A stretch of 64,000 nt of DNA from Actinomycetes bacterium. Lineage in GTDB: Bacteria; Actinomycetota; Acidimicrobiia; Acidimicrobiales; RAAP-2. Below, piece by piece: positions 7,705 through 16,021 of the stretch; the first letter of the stretch is position 1, and each line of letters opens with the position of its first letter. The position numbers and the translations under genes are program-made. The DNA is taken from NCBI GenBank assembly GCA_021779855.1, contig JAJXZW010000001.1, positions 1 to 64,000 on the forward strand. Direction: 5' to 3'. The notes beneath the pieces are model-generated. The model did no database searches. It was given only the letters and a program-made list of their open reading frames with translations, and had not been told where the DNA came from.

Positions 7705-8397
7705 CGCGCCCCACCGCGGTCAGCCTCACCTCCCGCCGTCTCGCGGGCGGCCCGATCGCCCGTGCGGACTCCACAGCGAGTCCGCTCCGGCTCTTCTCGC
7801 GTCGATCTACTCCCGACCGGCCGTCGGCGGGCGCCCGATGTCACGACGGAGGGCCGCGACCGCCCGAGCGCCACGGCGTGGACCCGTCCGGCCGACGTCC
7901 ACGTCGCGCACGGACCCGTTGCGCGTCGGGACCGGGGACGCGCTACCCGGTCCGCTGACGCCGCCGCAGGAGCGTGCCTCGCCCCTCGCCCCCCCACTCC
8001 CCAACCTCGCGGTCACGGGCGCTCCGCGGGCTCGAGGGTGGTGAAGGAGGCGTCCCCGGGTCCCCCCGCTCGGTCTCCGACAAGCGCCCGATCGCCCCGC
8101 GCACGACGCGGCGTCATCAGTGGGGTCTCCGGCGGGGGACGTCGGGTGCGCGTCAGCGCGGGGTGCCGGGAGTCGGCCGTCCGCCGGACCGACGCGGACC
8201 AGCGGCCTGGTCCGCCGAGGTCTGGGCCCGAACCCTGGCTCGAAGAGATCGTGCGTCCCGGCGGGGGCCATCACCTGGGACTGCGTGCTCCTCGTCCCGG
8301 TCCTTCTCATGCGTAAGCCCGGAACCGGACTCGGGATCCGCGACACCACGCGGCGGTCCGACACCGCCCGAGCGCCGGGTCGGCGCGCGCCCGCCCC
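7705..8397. other. About 690 bp with no supportable gene
   Basis: Frames are open because of GC content, but none carries a recognisable motif, a sensible Shine-Dalgarno or protein-like composition; translations are dominated by R, P, S and A. It may hold remnants of the neighbouring duplicated small gene. No repeats, tRNA or hairpin with a T-run were seen. Confidence 0.45.
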
Positions 8398-8403
8398 TAG
8401 GCT
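8398..8403 (+). promoter_or_regulatory. -10 element of cysK (TAGGCT)
   Basis: TAGGCT fits TANNNT, 36 bp before the cysK ATG, giving a leader of about 30 nt that holds the GAGGAGGT Shine-Dalgarno. Confidence 0.4.
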
Positions 8404-8439
8404 CGATTCGCCCCGCGAGTCCATCCCCGAGGAGGTCCC

Positions 8440-9378
8440 ATGCCCGTCGCCCCCGACATCACCCGTCTCATCGGCCACACGCCCCTCGTGCGCCTCAACC
8501 GGCTCGCCGAGGGCCTGGGGGCCACGGTGCTCGTGAAGCTCGAGTACTTCAACCCCTCGGGGTCGGTGAAGGACCGCGCCGCCCTCGCGATGGTCGAGGC
8601 GGCCGAGCGCGACGGCCGGCTCGCCCCGGGGGGCCTCATCGTCGAGCCCACTAGCGGCAACACCGGGATCGCCCTGGCTATGATCGCGGCCGCCCGCGGG
8701 TACCGCTGCGTCTTCACGATGCCCGAGTCGATGAGCCGCGAGCGCCGCGCCCTGCTGCGCGCCTTCGGCGCCGAGCTCGTCCTCACGCCCGCGGCCGAGG
8801 GCATGAGCGGGGCCATCGCGGCCGCCGAGTCGATCGCCGCGCAGCGCCACGGCTTCGTGCCCCAGCAGTTCGAGAACCCCGCCAACCCCGAGACCCATCG
8901 CGTCACGACCGCCGAGGAGATCTGGGACGACACCGCCGGCCAGGTCGACGTCGTCGTCGCGGGCGTGGGTACCGGCGGGACGATCACCGGGATCGCCCGA
9001 GGGCTCAAGCCCCGACGGCCCACGTTGCGCGTCGTAGGCGTCGAGCCGACCGAGTCGGCCGTCCTCTCGGGTGGGGAGAAGGGCCCCCACCCCATCCAGG
9101 GGATAGGGGCGGGGTTCGTCCCGGCCAACTACGACGGCTCGCTCGTCGACGAGATCGTCCAGGTGGACGGCCCGCGGGCGATCGAGGTCGCGCGGGAGCT
9201 CGCCCGCCGCGAGGGGCTGCTGCTCGGGATCTCCTCGGGGGCGGCCGTCGCCGCGGCGCTCGAGATCGCGGGCCGCGACGAGTCGCGCGGGCTCACGATC
9301 GTCGCCGTGACCGCCTCCTTCGGCGAGCGCTACCTGTCGACCCCGCTCTTCGCGGGGCTCGTCGACGGCCCGGCGTGA
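8440..9378 (+). CDS. cysK: Cysteine synthase (O-acetylserine sulfhydrylase)
   Basis: PLP enzyme making L-cysteine from O-acetylserine and sulfide; 312 aa, the usual length. The PLP lysine is K44 in S-G-S-V-K-D-R, the asparagine loop is T-S-G-N-T-G (71-76), and the phosphate-binding glycine loop [10 protein letters not shown] follows. The C-terminal S-S-G-A-A-V-A-A-A is typical. ATG 8440 has a GAGGAGGT Shine-Dalgarno. Its stop overlaps cysE (TGATG), so the two steps of cysteine synthesis are co-translated and the proteins may form the cysteine synthase complex. Confidence 0.93.
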   Translation: MPVAPDITRLIGHTPLVRLNRLAEGLGATVLVKLEYFNPSGSVKDRAALAMVEAAERDGRLAPGGLIVEPTSGNTGIALAMIAAARGYRCVFTMPESMSRERRALLRAFGAELVLTPAAEGMSGAIAAAESIAAQRHGFVPQQFENPANPETHRVTTAEEIWDDTAGQVDVVVAGVGTGGTITGIARGLKPRRPTLRVVGVEPTESAVLSGGEKGPHPIQGIGAGFVPANYDGSLVDEIVQVDGPRAIEVARELARREGLLLGISSGAAVAAALEIAGRDESRGLTIVAVTASFGERYLSTPLFAGLVDGPA

Positions 9379-9923
9379 TGCTCGCACGCCTGAGCGAGGA
9401 CCTCTCCACGGCGCTCGAGCGCGACCCCGCGGCGCGAACCCGCCTCGAGGTCGCCCTCACCTACCCCGGGGTCCACGCGCTGTGGGCCCACCGCGTCGCC
9501 CACTGCCTGCACCCCCGCCACCCGCTCCTCGCCCGAGTGGTCGCCGCGGCGGCCCGGGCGCTCACCGGGGTGGACGTCCACCCCGCGGCCGAGATCGGGC
9601 GTCGGGTCTTCATCGACCACGCCGTCGGCGTCGTGATCGGCGAGACCGCCGTCGTCGGCGACGACGTCACCCTCTTCCACGGCGTGACCCTCGGCGGACT
9701 CGGCCACACACCGGGACGGCGCCACCCCGTGGTCGGAGAGCGTGTCCTGATCGGCGCGGGCGCGACCCTGCTCGGGCCGATCACCGTAGGCGACGACGCC
9801 CGCGTCGGCGCGAACAGCGTCGTCCTCGAGGACGTTCCCGCGGGCGCGACCGTCGTGGGCTCGCCGGCGCGCGTCGTGCGCACCGCCCCCGCCGCGGGCG
9901 ACGGGGGTCGGCGACTCGGTTAG
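9378..9923 (+). CDS. cysE: Serine O-acetyltransferase
   Basis: Makes O-acetylserine from serine and acetyl-CoA, feeding the preceding cysK. About 181 aa, the short EpsC-like form without the long N-terminal domain. The left-handed beta-helix repeats are visible (V-F-I-D-H-A-V-G-V-V-I-G-E-T-A), with the catalytic F-H-G-V-T-L-G-G loop and an N-S-V-V-L coil. ATG 9378 shares its A with the cysK stop; GTG 9375 is an in-frame alternative. The C-terminus is short and does not end in isoleucine, the residue classically used to dock CysK. Confidence 0.9.
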   Translation: MLARLSEDLSTALERDPAARTRLEVALTYPGVHALWAHRVAHCLHPRHPLLARVVAAAARALTGVDVHPAAEIGRRVFIDHAVGVVIGETAVVGDDVTLFHGVTLGGLGHTPGRRHPVVGERVLIGAGATLLGPITVGDDARVGANSVVLEDVPAGATVVGSPARVVRTAPAAGDGGRRLG

Positions 9924-9946
9924 CGTCGAGGGGTCAGGAGGCAGCC

Positions 9947-11290
9947 ATGGCAGCGGACCGCACGACGATGACATCCCTCGAGAGGGAGAAGGCCTCGGTC
10001 TTCCACTCGTGGTCGGCGCAGGCGTCGATCAACCCCTTCATGGTGCGCTCGGCCCAGGGCGTCTACGTCACCGGCGAGGACGGCGAGCGCTACCTCGACC
10101 TCTCGAGCCAACTCGTGAACACCAACGTGGGTCACCAGCACCCCCGCGTGGTCACCGCCATCAAGGCGCAGGCCGACATCCTCACCACCATCGCGCCCCA
10201 GCACGGCTACGAGAGCCGCTACCGCGCGGCCGAACTGATCCTGGACCGCTCCTTCGCGGGCGCCGCCAAGGTCTTCTTCACCAACGGCGGCACCGAGGCC
10301 AACGAGCACGCCGTGCGCATGGCCCGCCTGCACACCGGCCGCAACAAGGTCCTCGCCCAGTACCGCAGCTACCACGGCGCGACGGCGACCTCGATCACCC
10401 TCACCGGCGACCCCCGCCGCTGGGCCAACGACGACGGCACCGCGCCGGTCGTGCACTTCTTCGGGCCCTTCCTCTACCGCAGCGCCTTCAACGCGACGAC
10501 CGAGGCCGAGGAGTGCGAGCGCGCCCTGGCGAACCTCGAGCGCACCATCGAGTTCGAGGGGCCCTCGACCATCGCGGCGATCATCCTCGAGACCATCCCC
10601 GGCACGGCCGGCATCATGGTGCCCCCGCCGGGCTTCCTGGCCGGGGTGCGCGAGCTCTGCGACCGCCACGGGATCGTCTACATCGCCGACGAGGTGATGT
10701 GCGGCTTCGGCCGGGCCGGCGAGTGGTTCGCCTACGACCGCGAGGGGGTCCGCCCCGACCTCGTGACCTTCGCCAAGGGCGTCAACTCGGGCTACGTCCC
10801 GCTGGGCGGCGTCGTCATCAACGAGGCGATCAGCGCGACCTTCGCCGAGCGCGTCTACCCGGGCGGGCTCACCTACTCGGGCCACCCCCTGGCCTGCGCG
10901 GCGGCCGTCGCCACCCTCGAGGCCATGGCCGACGAGGGGATCGTCGAGCACGCCCGGCGCATCGGCGAGGAGGTCCTGCGCCCCGGGCTCGAGGCGCTCG
11001 CCGAGCGCCACCGCGTGATCGGAGAGGTGCGGGGCCTCGGGGTCTTCTTCGCCCTCGAGCTCGTCGCCGACCGCGCCACCCGCGAGCCCCTCGCCCCCTA
11101 CGGCCAGAGCTCGCCGGCGATGGGCGCGATCCTGGCCGCGTGCCGGGACGAGCGCATGCTCGTCTTCGCCAACTTCAACCGGATCCACGTCGTGCCGCCC
11201 TGCACGATCACCGAGGCGGAGGCCCGTGACGGCCTCGCGCGCCTCGACCGGGCGCTCGCGGCGGCGGCCCCCTACTACACCGGCGACTGA
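9947..11290 (+). CDS. Class III PLP aminotransferase
   Basis: A 447-aa fold-type I aminotransferase. Visible are F-T-N-G-G-T-E-A-N-E for PLP phosphate binding, S-Y-H-G-A-T, the I-A-D-E-V-M-C-G-F-G-R aspartate region and the Schiff-base lysine in T-F-A-K-G-V-N-S-G-Y. The best fit by eye is the taurine- or beta-alanine:pyruvate type of the aspartate aminotransferase family group; the substrate cannot be fixed. ATG 9947 has an AGGAGG Shine-Dalgarno, and a TAGCGT -10-like element overlaps the end of cysE, so it may be transcribed separately from cysKE. Confidence 0.8.
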   Translation: MAADRTTMTSLEREKASVFHSWSAQASINPFMVRSAQGVYVTGEDGERYLDLSSQLVNTNVGHQHPRVVTAIKAQADILTTIAPQHGYESRYRAAELILDRSFAGAAKVFFTNGGTEANEHAVRMARLHTGRNKVLAQYRSYHGATATSITLTGDPRRWANDDGTAPVVHFFGPFLYRSAFNATTEAEECERALANLERTIEFEGPSTIAAIILETIPGTAGIMVPPPGFLAGVRELCDRHGIVYIADEVMCGFGRAGEWFAYDREGVRPDLVTFAKGVNSGYVPLGGVVINEAISATFAERVYPGGLTYSGHPLACAAAVATLEAMADEGIVEHARRIGEEVLRPGLEALAERHRVIGEVRGLGVFFALELVADRATREPLAPYGQSSPAMGAILAACRDERMLVFANFNRIHVVPPCTITEAEARDGLARLDRALAAAAPYYTGD

Positions 11291-11309
11291 GCCCGGCCGA
11301 GCGACCCCG

Positions 11310-11315
11310 TAGGCT
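11310..11315 (+). promoter_or_regulatory. Leaderless-type -10 element (TAGGCT)
   Basis: TAGGCT followed by exactly 7 nt and then GTG 11323. There is no Shine-Dalgarno in the spacer, so a leaderless mRNA is the simplest reading. Confidence 0.55.
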
Positions 11316-11322
11316 CGACGGG

Positions 11323-12129
11323 GTGCCGCTCGACCTCCGACGCACGTTCCGCTCGCCCAAGGTCCCCGAGCCCGACGCCTGGTTCTGGGCCCTGAAGCTC
11401 CTCTCCACGGCCATGGGCGAGGCGACCTCGGACTACTTCGTCCACCGCTTCAACCCCGAGCTCGTCGTCCTCGTGGGCCTCGTCGCCTTCCTCGCGGTCC
11501 TCTGGCTGCAGCTGAGCGCGCCCCGCTACCTCATCACGACCTACTGGCTGACGGTCACGATGGTCGCCGTCTTCGGCACCATGGCCGCCGACGTCCTGCA
11601 CGTGGCCCTGCACGTCCCCTACACCGTCACCTCGGTCGGCTTCGCCGTGGCGCTCGCGGTCGTCTTCGTCGCCTGGCGGCGGGTCGAGGGGACGCTCTCG
11701 ATCCACTCGATCACGACCACCCGGCGCGAGCTCTTCTACTGGGCGACGGTGCTCGCCACGTTCGCCCTGGGCACCGCCCTCGGGGACTTCACCGCGTACA
11801 CCCTCAACATGGGCTACCTCGCCTCGATCGCGCTCTTCGCCCTCGCGATCCTCCTGCCCGGTCTCGGGGCCGCCGCGGGGCTGAACCGCGTCGCCACGTT
11901 CTGGTCGGCCTACGTCCTGACCCGCCCCCTCGGCGCCTCGGTCGCCGATTACCTGGGCTTCCCCGCGAGCGTGGGCGGCCGGGGCTGGGGCCACGGCACC
12001 GTCGCCCTCGCGTTCAGCCTGGCGATCGCGCTCGGCGTCGCGCGCCTCCTCACCGCCCACAACCGCCGGCGCCGGCGCGCGCGACTCAGCCTCGTCGCGC
12101 GAGCAGGAACGTCCCCGAGGCCCGACTGA
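11323..12129 (+). CDS. COG4705/DUF347-type membrane protein
   Basis: A 268-aa integral membrane protein of unknown function with about eight hydrophobic segments arranged as an internal repeat: K-L-L-S-T-A-M-G-E-A-T-S-D-Y near residue 25 and T-F-A-L-G-T-A-L-G-D-F-T near 150, the repeated G-E/D signature of this family. The conserved acidic residues inside membrane segments suggest transport, but no substrate is established. GTG 11323 is placed for leaderless translation. The C-terminus is arginine-rich and overlaps the opposite-strand thioesterase gene by 44 bp. Confidence 0.7.
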   Translation: MPLDLRRTFRSPKVPEPDAWFWALKLLSTAMGEATSDYFVHRFNPELVVLVGLVAFLAVLWLQLSAPRYLITTYWLTVTMVAVFGTMAADVLHVALHVPYTVTSVGFAVALAVVFVAWRRVEGTLSIHSITTTRRELFYWATVLATFALGTALGDFTAYTLNMGYLASIALFALAILLPGLGAAAGLNRVATFWSAYVLTRPLGASVADYLGFPASVGGRGWGHGTVALAFSLAIALGVARLLTAHNRRRRRARLSLVARAGTSPRPD

Positions 12130-12517
12130 CGACCTCGCCCGACGGCTCGGTGACGACGGCCTCGGCGTGGGCCACCTGGCGCGCCAGGCGCACCACGTCG
12201 CCGCGCAGCGCGTAGGTCCCCCCCGCGACGGCTGGGCGCAGCAGCTCGGTCGTCATCTCGATCGTGCCCTGGGTACGCTCGCCCTCGGGCAATGCCGCGT
12301 TGATCGCGAAGTTCATCAGGGCGTCGAGCACCACGGCGTGCACCCCGGCCTGGACCGCGCCGTGGGGGTTGGCCGCGAGGGCCGTCGGCTCGAAGCGGCC
12401 CTCGACCCAGCCGAGGTCCTCCCCGTCGACGCCGTAGCGCTCGAGGGCGGCCCCCAGGCGACCCACGAGCTCCATCCCGCCGTCGCCCAGCCAGCGGTCC
12501 ATGTCGCGATTGCCCAC
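12086..12517 (-). CDS. PaaI-type hotdog thioesterase
   Basis: A 143-aa hotdog-fold protein likely to hydrolyse acyl-CoA. It shows N-P-H-G-A-V-Q-A-G-V-H-A-V-V-L-D-A, equivalent to the H-G-G-x-x-x-x-L-x-D signature, then T-I-E-M-T-T-E-L-L-R-P and a basic stretch ending in S-G-T-F-L. GTG 12517 follows a TAGCGT element by 6 nt, so it may be leaderless; an internal ATG five codons in is an alternative. It is divergent from the thiolase and convergent with the COG4705 gene, which suggests a link with acyl-CoA metabolism. Confidence 0.75.
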   Translation of the reverse strand: MGNRDMDRWLGDGGMELVGRLGAALERYGVDGEDLGWVEGRFEPTALAANPHGAVQAGVHAVVLDALMNFAINAALPEGERTQGTIEMTTELLRPAVAGGTYALRGDVVRLARQVAHAEAVVTEPSGEVVSRASGTFLLARRG

Positions 12518-12541
12518 GGCCTCACGCTACCGAGGCCCGTC

Positions 12542-12547
12542 TAGTCT
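12542..12547 (+). promoter_or_regulatory. -10 element of the thiolase gene (TAGTCT)
   Basis: TAGTCT fits TANNNT. Transcription would begin near 12555, giving a leader of about 31 nt before GTG 12586 with a GAGGGGGGT ribosome site. A GTG at 12555 is out of frame with the thiolase. Confidence 0.45.
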
Positions 12548-12585
12548 CGGGGCCGTGGGCCCGTGGGGCCCGAGGGGGGTGGTCC

Positions 12586-13761
12586 GTGGCCACAGCGGTG
12601 ATCGTCGACGCGGTGCGCACGCCGGGCGGCAAGCGCAACGGGAGCCTGCGCGGCTGGCACGCCGCGGACCTCGCGAGCGAGGCCCTGCGCGCCCTGGCGG
12701 CGCGCAACGACCTCGATCCGGCCCTGGTCGAGGACGTGATCATGGGCTGCGTCTCCCAGGTCGGCGAGCAGGCCTTCAACGTCGGGCGCAACGCCGTGCT
12801 CGCCGCCGGCTGGCCCGAGTCGGTCCCGGCCACCACGGTGGACCGCCAGTGCGGCTCCTCCCAGCAGGCCCTCCACTTCGCGGCCCAGGGCGTGATCGCC
12901 GGGGCCTACGACGTCGTGGTCGCCGGCGGGGTCGAGGTCATGAGCCGGGTGGCCATGGGCGCCTCGGTCGGCCAGGGCGCCGGCTTCCCCTTCGGCCCGC
13001 GCGTGCAGGCCCGCTACGAGCCCGTCGGGGGCCTGCGCAACCAGGGGCTCGGGGCCGAGATGATCGCCGAGCGCTGGGGGCTATCGCGCGAGGACCTCGA
13101 CGCCTTCTCCCTCGAGAGCCACCGCCGGGCGGCCCGGGCGAGCGCCGAGGGCCGCTTCGAGCGCGAGATCGTCCCGATCACCGTGCGCGACGACGAGGGC
13201 CACGACACCGACGCCACCCTCGCCCGCGACGAGGGCGTGCGCGCCGACACCTCGATGGAGGCGCTCGCCAAGCTCAAGCCGGCCTTCAGAGAGGACGGCG
13301 TGATCACCGCCGGCAACTCCTCGCAGATCACCGACGGCGCCTCGGCGGTGCTCGTGATGAGCGAGGAGCGCTGCGAGCAGCTCGGCCTCACGGCGCGCGC
13401 CCGCTTCCACGCCTTCGCCCTGGCCGGCGTCGACCCCGTGACGATGCTGACCGGCCCGATCCCGGCGACGGCCACGGTGCTCGAGCGCGCCAAGCTCCGC
13501 CTCGAGGAGATCGACCTCGTCGAGATCAACGAGGCCTTCGCCCCGGTCGTGCTGGCCTGGCAGAAGGAGCACCACGCCGACCTCGCCCGGGTCAACGTGA
13601 ACGGCGGGGCCATCGCGCTCGGCCACCCGCTGGGCGCCTCGGGCGCCAAGCTCATGGCGACGCTCCTCAACGAGCTCGAGCGGACCTCGGGCCGGTGGGG
13701 GCTGCTCACCATGTGCGAGGGCGGCGGGCTCGCCAACGCGACGGTGATCGAGCGGCTCTAG
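12586..13761 (+). CDS. Acetyl-CoA acyltransferase (thiolase)
   Basis: A 391-aa thiolase catalysing condensation of acetyl-CoA or cleavage of 3-ketoacyl-CoA. The nucleophile is C89 in D-R-Q-C-G-S-S, the catalytic histidine is H347 in G-H-P-L-G, and the second cysteine is C377 in M-C-E-G-G-G. N-E-A-F is also present. GTG 12586 gives the standard N-terminus (A-V-I-V-D-A-V-R-T-P). Biosynthetic and degradative roles cannot be separated from sequence. Its stop codon shares a CTAG with the stop of crgA on the other strand. Confidence 0.9.
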   Translation: MATAVIVDAVRTPGGKRNGSLRGWHAADLASEALRALAARNDLDPALVEDVIMGCVSQVGEQAFNVGRNAVLAAGWPESVPATTVDRQCGSSQQALHFAAQGVIAGAYDVVVAGGVEVMSRVAMGASVGQGAGFPFGPRVQARYEPVGGLRNQGLGAEMIAERWGLSREDLDAFSLESHRRAARASAEGRFEREIVPITVRDDEGHDTDATLARDEGVRADTSMEALAKLKPAFREDGVITAGNSSQITDGASAVLVMSEERCEQLGLTARARFHAFALAGVDPVTMLTGPIPATATVLERAKLRLEEIDLVEINEAFAPVVLAWQKEHHADLARVNVNGGAIALGHPLGASGAKLMATLLNELERTSGRWGLLTMCEGGGLANATVIERL

Positions 13762-14030
13762 CGGAAGCGGGTGGCGAGGTAGAAGCCGGCGAACATCGCC
13801 ACCAGCCCCAGCGCCAGGTACCACGACGAGGTCGCCCCGGGCAGCACGTCGAGGTAGTTGAGCGTGATCACGATCACCCCGAAGAGCAGCAGGTCGAGGA
13901 TCGCCCACCCGTACCACCACGGGCTGTGGTGGGCCGAGGTCGGGGTGCGCCGGGTGACCCGCCCGCGGGTCACCGGGTCGACGTAGCGCCCGACGGCCTT
14001 GCGGGGGTCGCGCGGGGGGGACTTGGCCAT
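13758..14030 (-). CDS. crgA: Cell division protein CrgA
   Basis: A 90-aa actinobacterial divisome protein with a basic N-terminus rich in proline (K-S-P-P-R-D-P-R) and two membrane helices (about 42-60 and 70-87) separated by a short loop beginning L-P-G-A, the standard CrgA plan. CrgA recruits or modulates FtsZ- and PBP-containing complexes at the septum. ATG 14030. It lies just downstream of pknB, as in mycobacteria and streptomycetes, which supports the call. Confidence 0.88.
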   Translation of the reverse strand: MAKSPPRDPRKAVGRYVDPVTRGRVTRRTPTSAHHSPWWYGWAILDLLLFGVIVITLNYLDVLPGATSSWYLALGLVAMFAGFYLATRFR

Positions 14031-14044
14031 CAGGGCGATGCTAC

Positions 14045-15979
14045 CTAGCCCTGGGTGGTCGTCCCGCCCCCGGGGACCGTCATCTCACAGACCTGCAGGG
14101 CGACCGTCGCGCCGTAGGTGGCGTTGGAGCCGCCCGGGATGCTCTGGGTGGTGACCGTGGGCTCGACCGCCCCCAGGGGGCACGGGGTCGTCGGGTCGAC
14201 CGAGTAGCTCGCATGGAGGTTCTGGGCCGTCAGCGCGCTCGTCGCCTGGCTCTCGGTGTCGCCGACCACACTGGGCACGACCACCTGGCAGAAGCCCGCG
14301 GAGAGGATGAGCTGCACGCTGCTGCCGGCCTTCACCGGGGCGCCGGCGGCCGGCAGGGTCGAGACCACGAGGCCCGAGTTCACCGTGTTCGAGCAGGTCC
14401 GGCCCTGGACGCCGTTGACGACCAGTCCCTGGTTGGTGAGGGTGGCCGTCGCCTTGACGACGGTCATCCCGGTGACGTTGGTGATCGGGTAGGTCGAGCC
14501 CGAGGCCAGCACCGTGAGGGTCACCGTGTCACCGGTCTGGCCGTTCGTGCCGGGCTGGGGGCTCTGGGCGAGGACGGTGTTGGGGATGACGGTGCCCGAG
14601 CTCGGCGGGTTCGAGGTGTAGTTGATCTTGAAGCCGAGCTTCGCGTGGTTGATCTCGGCCTCGGCGTCGGAGAGCGCGAGTCCCACGTAGCTCTGGATGG
14701 TGACCGGCGAGGAGGTGTTGCCCTCCGAGAGGGTGAGCGTGACCGCCTGGCCCTTGACGACCTTGTGGCCGAACGTGGGGAACGAGCCGATCACGGTGTC
14801 GCGCGGCTGCTTGGACTTGGCGTAGGTCGTGTCCACGCTGAAGCCGTCGGCCTTGAGGGTGGACTTCGCCTGCTGGACGTTCTGGCCGAGCAGGTCGGGC
14901 ATCGTCGTGACCCCGGTGTGGGTGTGCTGGTAGTAGGCGAAGCCGGCCGCCGCCGCGGCCACGACGACGAGCGCGACGGCAAAGCCGATCCAGCCCCCGC
15001 GCGTCGAGCGCCGCCGGGGCACGTCGGTGCGCGGCCCGCTCATAATCGGCACGGCCTGGGTCCGCTCGCCGGCCGGGACGACGGCCACGGCCCGGGTGGC
15101 GTCGGCGCCGAAGTAGGTCCCCTCCCCCGAGCCGGCCCGCACGGGCTCGCCCTCGGTGAAGCGGATCAGGTCGGCGCGCAGCTCGTCGGCGCTCTGGTAG
15201 CGGTGGTGCGGGGACTTGCCGAGGGCCTCCATGATGATGGCCTCGAGGTCGTGGGGCACGTCGGGGTTGAACTCGCTCGGGCTGGGCACGACCGAGTGGA
15301 CGTGCTGGCTCGAGACGTCGACCGGGGTGTCGCCCACGAACGGGGGGCGCCCGACGACCATCTCGAACAGCACGACGCCCAAGGAGTAGACGTCGCTGCG
15401 CCCGTCGACCGCCACGCCCTCGGCCTGCTCGGGCGAGAAGTAGGTCGCCGTGCCCATCACCGAGCCCGCGGCCGCCAGGTGGTCCTCGCTGGCGACGGCC
15501 TGGGCGATCCCGAAGTCGGTCACCTTCACCTGGCCCTCGCGGGTGATGAGGATGTTGCCGGGCTTCACGTCACGGTGCACCATGCCGGCCCGGTGGGCGA
15601 AGCTGAGGGCCGAGGCGACCTGGGCGCCGATCTGGGCGGCCCGCGAGGGCGAGACCGACCCGGTGTGGCGCAGCACCTCGGCGAGCGAGGTGCCGTCGAT
15701 GAGCTCCATGACGATGAAGTAGGTCCCCTCGTCCTCGCCCCAGTCGAAGACCGGGACGATGTTGGGGTGGCTCAGGTTGGCGGCCGCCTGGGCCTCGCGG
15801 CGGAACCGCTCGACGAAGGCCGGGTCCGAGCTCAGCTCGGGGTAGAGGATCTTGAGCGCCACGGCCCGGTTCAACAGGGTGTCGTGGGCGCGGTACACCA
15901 TCGCCATCCCCCCGCGCGCGATCAGGTGGGTGACCTGATAGCGGTTCGAGTAGAGCCGGGTGTCCTCAACCGTTTCCAT
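14045..15979 (-). CDS. pknB: Ser/Thr protein kinase PknB with PASTA domains
   Basis: A 644-aa membrane kinase controlling growth and division. The kinase domain spans about 14-275: glycine loop A-R-G-G-M-A (21-26), catalytic lysine K43, H-R-D-V-K (135-139) and D-F-G (155-157), with the A-P-E replaced by S-P-E. A juxtamembrane linker precedes one helix (about 330-350), then four PASTA repeats (roughly 358-425, 426-493, 494-560, 561-636) that would sense muropeptides outside. ATG 15979. It is downstream of pstP and pbpA on the same strand, so kinase and phosphatase are coexpressed. PknA, its usual neighbour, is not found here. Confidence 0.92.
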   Translation of the reverse strand: METVEDTRLYSNRYQVTHLIARGGMAMVYRAHDTLLNRAVALKILYPELSSDPAFVERFRREAQAAANLSHPNIVPVFDWGEDEGTYFIVMELIDGTSLAEVLRHTGSVSPSRAAQIGAQVASALSFAHRAGMVHRDVKPGNILITREGQVKVTDFGIAQAVASEDHLAAAGSVMGTATYFSPEQAEGVAVDGRSDVYSLGVVLFEMVVGRPPFVGDTPVDVSSQHVHSVVPSPSEFNPDVPHDLEAIIMEALGKSPHHRYQSADELRADLIRFTEGEPVRAGSGEGTYFGADATRAVAVVPAGERTQAVPIMSGPRTDVPRRRSTRGGWIGFAVALVVVAAAAAGFAYYQHTHTGVTTMPDLLGQNVQQAKSTLKADGFSVDTTYAKSKQPRDTVIGSFPTFGHKVVKGQAVTLTLSEGNTSSPVTIQSYVGLALSDAEAEINHAKLGFKINYTSNPPSSGTVIPNTVLAQSPQPGTNGQTGDTVTLTVLASGSTYPITNVTGMTVVKATATLTNQGLVVNGVQGRTCSNTVNSGLVVSTLPAAGAPVKAGSSVQLILSAGFCQVVVPSVVGDTESQATSALTAQNLHASYSVDPTTPCPLGAVEPTVTTQSIPGGSNATYGATVALQVCEMTVPGGGTTTQG

Positions 15980-16021
15980 GTGTCCCCCGAGCCTACGCCG
16001 TGACCCTGTTCACCCGGCCCG

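Noticed and set aside
12555-12585. GTG 12555 as a leaderless start for the thiolase
   Set aside because: It is out of frame with the thiolase; the spacing fits a transcription start but the frame does not.
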